From Phylloscopus collybita (taxonomy: Eukaryota; Chordata; Aves; Passeriformes; Phylloscopidae), in assembly GCA_027886175.1 (NCBI GenBank), contig JAJNNQ010000100.1, positions 1,116,001 to 1,180,000 of the forward strand: 64,000 bases of DNA, given 5' to 3'. The notes beneath the pieces are model-generated. The model was not told the DNA's origin and did no database searches. It was given only the letters and a program-made list of their open reading frames with translations. A program made the translations under genes and the position numbers. Shown piece after piece: positions 47,701 to 60,500 of this stretch. How positions within the stretch are numbered: the stretch's first letter is position 1; every line of letters begins with the position of its first letter.

Positions 47701-50700
47701 CTGCAGGGCAGCTTGAAAAAGTCACAGAAAAACCTATCAGTCTTGTCTGTATCCCCCTCTTTCTTGTGGCTGCATGTCCAAGCTGACAGGAGTTGCCATC
47801 CCTCCTCCAGCTGTTGGTGGCATTCAGTGTGAAGGAATCCATCTGCCAGCTGCAGCAGGTCCTGGAGACCCACGAGGTGAACTGGCAGCACGTCCTGTCC
47901 TGCGTGGCCACGCTGGTGGTGTGCCAGGCTGAGGCTGAGCAGCTCTTCAAGGGTAGGTGGGCACTGCCAGCCTGCTGGGTGCCCCTGCTGCTGCTGGGGT
48001 GGGCAGCAGGGGAGTCACCTGCCTGGGAAGGAGCAGCAGCTTTTCCACTCAGACTCCCCGTGTCCCTGGTGCTGTGAGTGCCAGGCCTCGTGCCTGCCAC
48101 TTCCCAGGCTTTGTGTACAGCCCGGGGTGGTTGGTTGATAATTGCCTTCATTACTAATTGGTATAGCCATTACTGAACTTTAGTTCTAGCTCACCTTTGC
48201 TAGCAGAGCTCATTTGTGAGAATTCCTGACTAATTATCCCAGTGCTGGACTCTCTGCAGGGAATCCATGTGTGTTTGACAGTTGGAAGTGCATGAAAAAA
48301 AATAAAATCAGACCCCAGAGGTTCTCCAGGCTGCAATGCATGTCCTGCCTTGTGTTTTATCACAGATATTTGTCTTCATTTACTGCAGAAAATACAGCAC
48401 TGTTGTCAGGAGCAAAGTGTGAGGTTATTGTTTTATGTTCCTAGAGCTCCTGAGCCATCTCCTGCTAAAGGCCTTTGGGAATTACGACATGGAAAATATG
48501 ATCACTGCGTTCCTGATCGCTCGTCAGGCTGCTCTGGAGGGCCCTGCTGTCTTCATGCCTTACTCTGAGTGGTTTAAGGTAAGACTAAGCCAGGCCTGAC
48601 TCAGTCTTAAAGTGAGGTGAGCCTGGTCTTAAAGTCTTAAAGCCTTGGGTGAGCTTTGTTTTAATTGTGTGAGGCAACCTGGGCATAAGAAATGTTCTGC
48701 TGTGTGGAGAAAGCCTTGTTCCAGACAGGAGAACCAGGAATGAGAAAGGAGGAGAAAAATTAAAAAATAAAAAAGAGAAGTACAAGTGATTGTATTATGA
48801 TTGTATTAGGAATGATTGAATATTTATTACTGCCTTTGTGTCTGCAAAGAATGAATTTGTTTGGCTTTCCCCGGTTTTCCCTCCTTTCATCTTTTAAGTC
48901 CACCTTGCCTGTTCTAGTTATTTGCTAGGAATGCAGACATGTAATTCCTGTTATTATCATCATCTTGGATGGATTTCAGTGTCTTGATAAGCAGCACTGT
49001 TGTTGTTGCATAAGTTGGGGGTTATGGCAGAGGAAGCATTGCTGTTTCCTGGAGGTTTGCATGCTGCTGTAATTGCTGTGTTTGACCTTGCAGATAATTG
49101 GTTGTTGCTTTCAACTGTAAACAGGTGGGTATTTTAGGGATGCAAATCCCCACCTAAATTCAACCTGGAAATTCCTTTGTGTGAGTTTGCAAATCTAAGC
49201 TCAGCTTTGGCTGAGAGAGCGTCCAGGAGGTAGCAGAAGGTAAACTGGTTGTGCTCTCTGGAGTCTCAGACTGGTTGTTTTCCTTGGAATGCCCAGATAA
49301 ACCTGTGTAGAAACCTGCAGATTTGTGGTTCCCTCATGAATCTCAATCTTTTGGTGCATCTCAAAGCTCCCTTGTTTAAGTGTTCTCATGGCAGCAAGCT
49401 TCCACAGAGACTTCTGTAAGTCACCGTGACCCAAGGGAGCCCCTCTGTTCTGGAGCCAGGCTGGGAGAGCTCACCTGGAGAAGGGAAGGCTCCAGGGAGA
49501 GCTCAGAGCCTAAAGGGGCTCCAGGAGAGCTGGAGAGGGACTTGGGAGAAGGGCTGGAGGGACAGGACACAGGGAATGGCTTCCCAGTGCCTGAAGGCAG
49601 GGTGAGGTGGGATATTGGGAAGGAATTCCTGGCTGTGAGGGCGGGCAGACCCAGAGAAGCTGTGGCTGCCCATGGATCACTGGAAATGTCCAAGGCCAGG
49701 CTGGACTGGGCTTGGGCTGGTGTCCCTGCCCATGGCAGGGGGTTGGATCTAGGTGGTCTTTAAGGTCCCTCCCACCCAAACCATTCCATGACTCTATCAG
49801 CTTTCTCTGGAGACTTTTCTCCAGAAAGATCCTGCTGACAGAAACGGGATGTTGGTGTGCTGGGTTATGGCACTGCTTGGGTGAGGGTTCTCTCCAAGGC
49901 TGTCTTGCCTTTTCCCCCTGTTTCAGGCTTCCTTTGGGAATGCTGGTGGGCACCATGGGAGCAGTAAGAAAACTCTGGTCTTCCTCTTGGAGTTCCTGTC
50001 AGAGCTGGTGCCCTTTGAAGCTGCGCCGTACCTGAAGGTGAGGAGGGGCTGACAGAGATGGTTTTCAGCTCCAGGACTGTCCTTGTGCCTTTCAGTGGGT
50101 TCAGCTCATTACAAACATTGTTATAGTAATTGGATTACTTCTCTTTCATTATTCAAAGCCTTTTCCTCCTGAAATGAGGAAGGACAAGATTCTTTTATTG
50201 ATGGGGAGAATTCCTGTACGTGGAATTAAGTTTAGGCACTTCACCGATTTTTGTTTGTTGGTTGTTGGGAAAAATTATGTCAGTTGCCATGAAAATGATT
50301 GATCCTTGACCAAGCAGTTATGCCTTCTTTTTGGGGTAAGCATTAGGGTTGGTTAGCTGCAGTTTGACCTGGATTTCCTGTAACAATGGCAGATCTTGCT
50401 GTGATTTTCACCTTTCAGGTGCACATCATGTACCCACCCTTTGTGCCCACCAAGCACCGCTCCCTGCTCCTGGAGTACATCACCCTGGCCAAAACCAGAC
50501 TGGCTGACCTCAAGGTCAGGAAAGATTGTCTCTTTTGAGAGGAATCCTTTCTGGGTGGGTCAAACCCTGCTGTGTGTGACCACCTGCACCTCTACCCTCA
50601 CACAGGTGGCCATAGAGGACATGGGGCTCTATGAAGACCTCTCTGCCACTGATGAAGCTGTGCAGGTACTGCTGCTCTGTCTCCCAAGTTTTCTTATCAG

Positions 50701-51532
50701 CCACGTCCCTTTTCCTCTGGAAAAGCACTGAGGTTACCAACCTCCCTGCCATCCCAAAGCTCAGGGTGCTGCCAAGTCTCCAGCTTTAAGCCACTGGCCA
50801 TAAATACAGGGTCTCCCCTGTTTTCATGAAAACTGGAGTCACATTTCATAGGTGTACTGACTTTTCTAGGTGGAGCACTCCATCTCTGTGGTGTGGGACC
50901 AAAGTGTGGATGTTCAAAGGAGATTTGGGGCTGGAATCCACACTCTGCAGTTTCACACTGTGGCTCATGATAAATTTTGAGTGACAACAGTAATTTATAA
51001 GGAAGTGTGTGTCTTTATTATTCCTTCCTACATTTTGATCAGAGGAGGAGGCCTCACTTACATGAAATACAGGCTGGAGGCAGGGTAGCTGAATATAATA
51101 CAAGAAGCCCAGTCCTGTGATGAACTCACAGGCATAAGCAAAGATTTAATTTGATTTTTCCAAGCCTGATCTGGTTGTCAGTTCAGAAACTTGTTGCAGC
51201 TTGAGGTGTCTTACAACTCAAACAAGAGAAACCCGGGGTGTCAGTGCCTCTGCCTGCAGGCACAGGCTGGAAGTGGAGATGGTGTCTCTTAATTCCACAC
51301 CTACAACTAAAACAGAATCACAGCACAGCAAATTCAGAACAGAAAAGGTAAGTTTATCATCACCCTGCATTTCTCACATCTTTCTCTCCCTTCTCATGTG
51401 GGGCAGCCCCAGGCCCAGGCACTCCGGGATGTTGAAAAGGCCCTTCAGATATTTGAGAACACCAGGAAGATCCCAACCTCTGTGATAGAAGCCAGGTACT
51501 GTCTGCTTTCCAGCTCCTCCTGGGCTTAGCTA

Positions 51533-51582
<50 letters not shown>

Positions 51583-54500
51583 GTAGAAGCCAAGTCTGAA
51601 TCGAAATAAGGAAACAGTAAAAAATTGAGGATGTGAGCAAGGGAGGTTTGGGGAAGTTCTTCCCACTTCCTGAGGAGTCATCTTAATAGAGGATATTTGT
51701 GGGGAGAGTGAAAAGGCACATTCCCCTGTGCAAAAGAAGTCCAGAACTATTACAATAAAAAGCCAAATGAAGGAAATTTAAAACCACTGGTTTAATCTGA
51801 ACCTGGTTTGTCCCTGGTTGTTCATGCTACCACAAACATTTTGTCTTTGCAGGAGCCAAATGAGCTCCTGAGGTGTGGAGGTGGCACTTTGGACCTTTGG
51901 CATTGTTAATGCTTTGCTCTGTCTGTTTTCACAGCATTTTCAGACGACCCTATTACACTTCCTGGTTCCTTCCAGCTTTGCTCAGGCCCCGTGTGGTCAG
52001 TATTTGGCTTTTCTCCCTGCCCCTCCCATCAGCTGTGTGTTTGTACACAGAGGATTTGCCCCTGAGCTGCCTCTTCCTCTCTTGCAGCTGCCCAAAACCC
52101 CAGATGGATGCATGGCTTTTATAGACTCCTTGAAGAGGTATTCAGACATCCCAGTGCTGTTTTTCTGGGCTGCTGGGCTTTCTTTTTGGGACATTTGATA
52201 TCAGATTATCAGAGGCTTTGACACCTTGGTTACAACCAACCTCTTTGGCAGGGCTTGGTGGCCCAGCTCTGTGGCTTGCAGGTTGTGCATGGAGGAGCTT
52301 ATCTGTGCAGTCTTCAGGTCTAATTAGTCCTCTGGCCACTGTGAAATCATTATTTAGGAGTCCCTCTGGCTCCAGGCCAGGTACATTTTTATGCAAATCT
52401 TGGAGGATACAGCTGAATATAAAATTTCCCCAGGGGTATGAGCTCCCTGTGTGAAAGGCTTTGGGAGAGGATAAGAGGGGAGTGAGAGATGAGACCTAAA
52501 TGTCTGTTAATGCTGGAGGGGCACCAGGATGCTGCCCCAGGAGGGCACAGCTCCCCTCAGGGCTCAAGCTTGCCCTGCCTGCATGTTTAAAAATGCTTTT
52601 CTGCACTGCAGGTACAGCTTTAGTTTACATCCAGTAGTTCCCTGTGTAACCTCTCATGAAGGAAGAATGTTTGCAACACTGCCTGCAAATGAGCTGCTTG
52701 GTCCTGCCTTGTCATTCCAGTCTGGCTCTAAAATTAGAGGCTGGGTCATTTAGTGAAATTAAAGTTGTAGGAGAAGCAGCTGAGTTCTGGGGAGCCCCGT
52801 GGGACGTGCTCCCAGCAGAGTGCCTGCCCTGCAGAGGGGAGGTCACCCCTTGGTGCCAGCACGTTCATGTTTTACATCTGTGAGCGCTGCATCTCACAGC
52901 TCACACTCTTATGGGATCTCAGACATCAACTAGAGAGGAAATGGGCATTAAAGTATTAATTAATAACACATACAGCATTGGGTTGGGGTGTGCTACACGT
53001 GTGCATTGCTTGCTGTGAAAGCCTTGGGTAGAAATCTCTGCCCCTCTTGTCAGATGATTAAAAAAATGCTTCAGATGCTCTTTATGCTTCAGAGTCTCCC
53101 TCTAATTACATTTCACAGAAGGGCTGTTGTTTGTGCTCATTTAATAAAGCTGCAGTTTGTGGTTATGCAGGATAATAAATCTCTTCTTTTTCGCAGAGCT
53201 GATAAAATACCTTCAAACTTGTACTCCACATACCTGCAAGCCTGTCATGCTATGGAAGAGAAGGTGTTGCAAGGTAAAAAAATACAACATTTACTTACAG
53301 ATCAATATGAAACGTTAATTTCTCCATTGCTGCCCCCCTGAGTTGAAAATTTTCAAAGAATGATGGCTGAATAGGTATTTAATCCACATGAACAAGCGTT
53401 ATGTCCTTTGTGTTGTACTGAGGTGTTAAATTCCTACTCCTGCAGTGGCTTTTTCTGCCAGCCCTGCCTGGGTGGGATTTTTTACAGCCCCTGGGAGCCC
53501 TGGGCTGTGCTGAGGCTGCAGATGATGCCTTGAGCCTGAGCTGGCTGCATTCCACCTCCGAGACCTTTCCATGAATCAGCGTTTGCAGGCTGAGCTGCTC
53601 AGGGCTGGCAGCCTGCTGTGCTGATCCCTCCTGCACTGCTGCTGCCTGAACTCCTGGCAGCCTCTTCTAAGAGGGGATTAGGGAGATCTTGGGAGGTCAG
53701 GAGGGGCTGGGAAAGGGGTTGCAGCTCCTGGTTTGTAGTGTTTGGGTGGGGGGGGTGATTTGGGCTCCCACCGCTGCAGCTTTGCCGGGGCAGGATTGTG
53801 GATATTTAATGAGGGGATTTAATGAGCTCTGCTGTCTCTGCCAGCAAAGTGGGTGTTTCAAACACACCTTGCAGTGGTTCACACACAACAAAAAGCTCAG
53901 GCTGGGGAGCTGAGGTGGTTCTCAGAGTCTGGTGGGGATAAGTTACAGATTGATGTTCTGAGCGTGGAGATAAATCTGTGGCCAAGCCCTGCTGGGGGCC
54001 TTTGGAGCTTTCTGGAGATGCTGTGGCTGGAGAGAGTGGCAGAGCCATCCCTGGGCCCTGCAGCTGGGCTGTGCTGGGCTGAGCTGAGCTGAGCTGTGCT
54101 GGGCTGAGCTGGGCCGGGCTGAGCTGGGCTGGGCTGAGCTGGGCTGGGCTGGGCCGGGCTGAGCTGGGCTGGGCTGAGCTGGGCCGGGCTGAGCTGAGCT
54201 GGGCCGGGCTGAGCTGGCTGCGGGGTTGGCTTGGCAACCATGGGATGGGATGGGATCTGTGGGATGGGATCCATGGGATGGGATGGGATGGGATGGGATG
54301 GGATGGGATGGGATGGGATGGGATGGGATGGGATGGGATGGGATGGGATGGGATGGGATGGGATAGGATGGATCCGCAGCATCCCAGGGCTCCCCACGCT
54401 GCCACTGACCTCTGGTGGCACTGCCCGGCCGTGTCCCCTCCTGAGCAGCCTCAGCCCTGTCCCCTCCTGTCCCCTGCGCTCTCCTCCTGCCCCCTGCCCC

Positions 54501-57500
54501 ACCCCTGGGCTCGGCACCGCCGGGATTTGGGGCAGGATTGAGCACTGGGCAGCCCCAAAGCCCGTCTGTGGTGCTCACTGCTGCACACACAGGTGGCTCA
54601 GTGGGCTCCCAACACCTCATTTTACAGCCTGTTTACAGCCAGCATCCCTTTCAGCCTTTGCTGTTAGCTGTTCCTGCCCCTGGGTGATTTATTCCCGGCC
54701 CCAGTACAAGAAGCTGTTCCTGTCTGAGGATCTCTGGGGGGGTTTGAGGCTGTGGCAGTTGTTGGTGGCATCTCCTTCCAGTGGTAAAAGGAATTCACTT
54801 TCGTTCCTTCTCTTAAACAAAAAGCCAGAGTAACATGGGCCATCTGGAGAAGCTGAGGATGTATCCATGCTGCAGTGTCAGGCATTCTGAGCCTGACTCC
54901 AGTCCTGGGGACAGCAAATGTTTCTGGGAGGGGCAGAGCTAGAGGAAGTGGGAAGAAAACTCGGAAAACAGAACTTTTTTTGCCTCTCATCTTTAAAAAC
55001 TGAATTCCTTTTTCGCAGCTAGGCATAAACCCATAAATTATTAATTAAATAGCAGATTCTGAGTGTGGAAACAAAGCTCTGTGTGTGGCAGACTGACAGT
55101 TTGGGGTTTTGTTAGAGCTTCAGAGCTTCTCTGCTTCTACAGAAAGTGCAGGCAGAGATTGCTGAATGCATTTCCTTTCCTCCTTGTCTAGATGACTCCA
55201 AAGCAGAGCCCAGCCTTTCCAAAGAGCCTTTGGAGCAGCTGAAGGCTGAACTAGCTGAGCTCAGGACTCTGGTTGTGGACCAGGCTCAGTGGGAAGGTAT
55301 GAGGGAGCTGCCTCTCCTTGACTGTCCCAAAAGAATAAAGTGTGGTTGGTGCTGGCCAAAGGCACAGCAGGAGCTGCTGCCACTGCCACCTGAAGCTGGT
55401 AATCCTTCAGGCCTGATAATCCTTCCAGCCATGAATATGTACATTTGAATGCCTGATCCATTCCCATGCTTAATTTGGGGCTTATCTTGGTGATAATCAC
55501 ACCAATCCCTGCTGCCCCTCTCCTGGGGCTCACCAGGTGACCTTTGGAAAGCATTTTCCTCTCTGGTTCCCGAGGTGTGCTGGTGATAACATTGGGAGAA
55601 CAATGATGCTGCTGGTGCTGCCCCACTGTGTCCCAGCCTGTCGCTGTGGGACGCAATAAATGAGGGGCAGGGAGTGATAGTTTTTCATAGAAGGCTGTGT
55701 GATCTCCTTGCAGGAAGGAGACCCCGGTTTATTTCTCCTGCTACCTTTATGCTTTTTTCAGATGTGCCCACCTTAGAGGTGGGACCTTTGAGAACCATTG
55801 GTCAGTTCTAGAGACCACCACACAAAATCCCTCCTCTGGAAACAGATGTGGAAACACAAGGTAGTTTACATTCTGTGACCTTGTGTACCAAAAAGTGCCT
55901 GGGAACAGAATTTCCCCAAAACTAAAACATGGCAGGCAAGAAGCATGGCAACACCAGCCCACACCTTTTGCTTGTTAAAGCCTTCACTGACACACTTTTA
56001 ACTCTGATTGATTAGGTTATATCTTGCTCCTTATATCTTGCTGATTGATTAGGTTACATCTTGCTGCTGCGGGGGGCTGGTTTGTTAGAAAACACGCTTG
56101 TAGTCTGCGAGAGAGATGATCTGAAGATCAGGATACTTTTTGGAACACGTGCTTTATTGGTCGTGGGAAGGCAGCCTAACTGGGGAAGGGTCCAGGGATC
56201 CAGTGCAAAGTCCAAGAGGGTCCAAGGGAAGGCAGGCAAAGAGGGCCAACTCCCTGTTACATTCCATTTTAACCCTTTCTATCGTGAATATGCTAATGAA
56301 CATTAACCAATCACCTTAAGATACAAAACCTACAGAATCTACATACAGCCTATGGGAGCTACAACATTACAATACTACTCTACAGACCAAAACCTGTGAA
56401 ACCCACCTTATCCCTGATACCTGAGAAGGTCCAACCCTTTATTCATCCTTTTGTCTTGGCAGGGGTGTCACTGACCCACCCAGCCAAGGCCTTTCAGCTG
56501 CTTAATCACCTTCTTCCTGTCCATGCTTACAGTTCAAACTTTGCTTTTAATTCTATTCCTCTTGTGGGTTTCATACTTTTAGAATCTTTTACTATTAAAT
56601 TATCTCTGCAGGGCCTAGCTACTTCATCCTCCCCAACACTGGTTGTTAAGTGTCTCACCCTGCTGTCCTTGTCCCCCTGTCCCGCAGATGTGGCAGCTCA
56701 GGCTGCCGTGGTGTCAGACAGACTGGGAGCTGTCCTGGCTGAGAGCAGCGGGCAGGACGAGGCTGCTGCTTCGGATCCCCCGGTGCCGGTGCTGGTGGAT
56801 GTCCCTGCCCCCAGGCTGTCACCCTGCCACCAGAGCGTGAGTACCATCTGCCTCGGGCTGGGCAGGGAAAAACGCATCTGGACAGGAGGTGTGAAAGGCT
56901 GCTTTGTCTGCCCGCAGCAGGAAATGCACTTCGGCTTTTGTCTCCCTTTTTTCCTGCCCTGATGGACTCTCCACACCCTGCCCAGCCCCCCTTGGGCTCC
57001 TGTGCTGGCTCAGTTTGCTGCGGGGCTTTGGGGATAATACCTCAGGGGATGGGGTAAAAGGTTCGAAAGAGGCTCTTACCTCAGGAGAATTCCAAGGCTT
57101 TGTTCTCTAAGAGGTCCCAGAGGGAAAGAGAGACTGAACAAGGAAGAGCAGGGGGTTTTTATCTGGACTCTGTCTCAGGACAGACAGCTGGCACTGAGCC
57201 ATAGGTCAGAGATAAGGGAAGACTCAAACTAAAAGGTTACAGGCTTTAGGGGGTTCTGGGGAAAAACCATTTCCCCAGAGGAATACAACATGGCCCTGTT
57301 TTAACCACCTGGAAGATGCTGGATGAGGGATCTGGAGATATTTTCTGCCAGAGCAGTCCTGTGATGAGCAAGGCTTTCCTCAACAGCCTTGTCTAGGTGT
57401 TTATTGCATGCTGGGGTCATTCCTGGCCTGTTATTGGCTTCATTTTCCATCCTTAGTGACAGTGGATCTGTAGAACTTGTAGTGAACCTCATTAACCAGT

Positions 57501-60500
57501 TTGTTTCCTCGTTTTGATGTCAGGAAATGTAACACACACAAAGCAGAAAGCTGGGTTTAGGTATCCAGCCTGACAAGCAGGAGTTAGCAGTGTGGGTTTT
57601 ATTCCTGCTGCTTTTCATTTCAGGTTGTTGATCTTCTGCTGACATCATTCTGCCAAACCCTACTAGCTGCTTCCTCTTTTAACCCTCCTGACAGGTAAGA
57701 TGGGAATCAAAGAGTGGGAGAACCAAACCTGGGTGATAACCAGAATCCCAGCCCTTGTGCAGGGCTGAGGAGGGACTTTGGGTGTTCATACCCCCTGTAC
57801 CAGGCTGGCAGCTGCAGCTGGAGTGTCTGCACTCCAAAAAGGAATGCACTCAGAGGTACATGAGTAAATAAAACATGTTTCTCCTCTGTTGTCACAGATC
57901 CCTTCAGCAAAGTGGCCTTTGGCTCTGCTTTGTGCTCTGTGGCAGGGATTAAACTCCCCCACAAACAGAGAAACCAAGCCCCTTTGTCCTGGAATTCCTC
58001 CCTCCTGGCAGGGGCTGGGGTGGGTTCTGGCCTGGCTGAGGAGGAGAGGCAGCCCTGCCCTGCCCCTGGGAGCACCGCTGGGACTCAGCTCCTCCTCCGT
58101 GTAGCAGAGCCTGTAAACATTATGGGCAGCTTGTCAGTGGAAAAATCACTTTGTTGGGCAACAAGGAGGCTGTGCTGAGGAGCTGGCTGGGATCCCAGCT
58201 GCCCTGGTGCTCCCCTTGGCAGCCAGGGCATCCTTTCCCTCTCCTGCGCTGCTCTGCCCTGGAGCAGATGAATCACCCTTAAAAACCTGACTGAAAAGTG
58301 GCTGTGACAAACAAGAGTCCCAGGAAATGGTGTCAAACACAGCTCCCAGCTGATCTCCTCTGAGGATGGGTTTTTCTGTGAGCTGGGTGGGAAAATCCCT
58401 CCCTGCCCCTGCTTTGCAGCAGGGCCTTGTCCTGGCAATTCCTTCTTGCTTTGCTTTTTGATCCCATTTATTGCTCTGTCTCTGCTCACCCTGTGCCCCA
58501 GGCAGCTCCCCCTGCCCTTATTGTCACATCAGAGGCCACTTTGGCCTTCTGAGGTGACAACAAGTATTTGAGATGCCACCCCTTGTGTGAGGCAGGGCAC
58601 AGGTGGGGGCTGTGGGTTCTGTAGGGTTCTCTGCTCAGACACCCCAAAAGTGCCCCTTCCTTTGAGCCTGTGGGTGGAATGATAATTGTGCTGTGTTTAC
58701 AGACAAGCAGGCATCAGCTCCAGGGTGTTTAAACATCTTTAATTACCTATCCCTGTGATGGGGATAAAGTTAATGAGCCTGTGGTTTCACCTTCTGCAGG
58801 CAAGGCCCGTGCCTCTCCTTGGTGGTGAAGATGATGTGTGGACACAGGAATCTCCTGCCTGCACTCCTGGGCAGGCTCACCCAGCTTATTTATCACCAGG
58901 TCAGTTCTCCAGCTGGAATCCTGTGGTGCTGAGAGCCATCCCACTCCATTTCCTGAGCTGGGGGGCACGGGCCTGTCTGGGCTGCACCCTGGAGGGGCTT
59001 CACTGCTCTCCAGGCTTCCAAAAAATACCCTGCTGTGGTCAAAGACCTGGTCAAAGACCATGAAGTTGCCCTCAGGAACGTGAGGAGAATTTTTTCCCTG
59101 CAGAAATACTGCTTGTGGAAGGTTAATGCATTCTGAGACTTTTTAACAGAAGCTAAAAGAGGCAAGTTTAAGAAAGAGACAGAGGAAAAATGGTAGAATG
59201 CTTCATTCCTACCTTCATTCCTACCTGCATTCCTCAGCTCCCACGTTGAATAATTCAGTTGTAAAAATTTAAAGATGAAATTAAGATGCTCCTGTCTGGG
59301 CTGTAGCAGTGCATGGTTTTGTTATTAAAGAGTTCCTTGGTTTATTTCCTCTACCCTGTGATATTGCAAGGGTGAAAATAAGAGGCTGATGGACTAAATT
59401 AGCTGTCAGAGAAGCTAAGAAGCCTTGAGAATCCCAAAATCTGAATTTACAGTGGTTTATTTCAAGTTGCCTTACAAAAACCTCCACTTCTGCTGTGGGT
59501 TGCCTCTCACCTGCTCAGTTGTTGCTGCACTACTGGTGAGCAGAAACAGTGCTCTGCTCCTTCACTAAATCAGGTTGTTTTATTCCCTCAGAAAGGTGTT
59601 TTGGTACAAAATGTTACAATAACACAAGTGAAGTATTGCAGTATTGAAAAGGAAATATTAAAATGTTACAACTGGAGTTGTACAAAAGTAAGAATATTAC
59701 AAATGAAATGTCACAAAGTTACCAAGTACCAAAAAAAAAAACCAACCAAACCTTTCCTCCTCTCCACTTATTTTACCTTCCAGGGTCCTTCCCTCCATGC
59801 TGCTCATATTTTAGGACTGGCAGCTTTTGTGATCCACTTAAGTGAATGCAGAGCTTTGATTCCTGGAGTGGAAGCCAGTTTTGGGCTTTCTCAGCCTGTT
59901 CCTGGAAAGGCCCTTTCTGTTTCAGAGTTCTGGAGCTCCTTGCTCGTGTGCAGGACTGAAGAGTCATTTGCCTTCTGCTTGAGGTGAGATGGGGCATCCA
60001 CCCCTCCCTGCTCCCCCAGGTTTTTGGGGTGCTGGGAAGGCTCCTGTGGAGGATTTCCAGAGCTCCTGGAGGAGACTGAACCAAGCAGGCAGTGAAGTTT
60101 TTTTTCCTTTTCTCCCTCAGGTTTTGCACTGCAGCAGCAGCTTACCTGTTGTCCAAGTTTTCATCCTGCTCTCGTGAAGATTTTTGTGCCTTGGTTCCTC
60201 CTGGCCTGATTAAAAAGGTGAAAAAGGAAAAGGTTTTGCTGTTTTCTGTGGAAAGGTTCAGTCTCAGCCCAACTTCCTGCTGCAGGTCCCTGTGCAAACA
60301 CCCCTGAACACCAAGAGAGCAGTGCAGAAATACATCCCTGTGCAAACACCCCTTAGCACCAAGAGAGCAGTGCAGAAATACATCCCTGTGCAAATACCCC
60401 TGAACACCAAGAGAGCAGTGCAGAAATACACCCCTGTGAAAATACCCCTGAACACCAAGAGAGCAGTGCAGAAATACAGAAATCCCTGTGCAAACACCCC

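Noticed and set aside
53806..54833. Frames rich in Ser-His-Pro-Ile and Met-Gly-Trp-Asp on opposite strands
   Set aside because: Translations of (GGGAT)n and (GGGCT)n inside FANCA intron 21.
55297..56687. Search for retroviral genes between the two LTR-type elements in FANCA intron 22
   Set aside because: The two elements are of different families and no gag, pol or env-like frame lies between or within them.
57040..57300. Possible further LTR or DNA transposon fragment in FANCA intron 23
   Set aside because: The sequence has a repeat-like look, but I found no second copy, terminal repeats or target duplication in the window.
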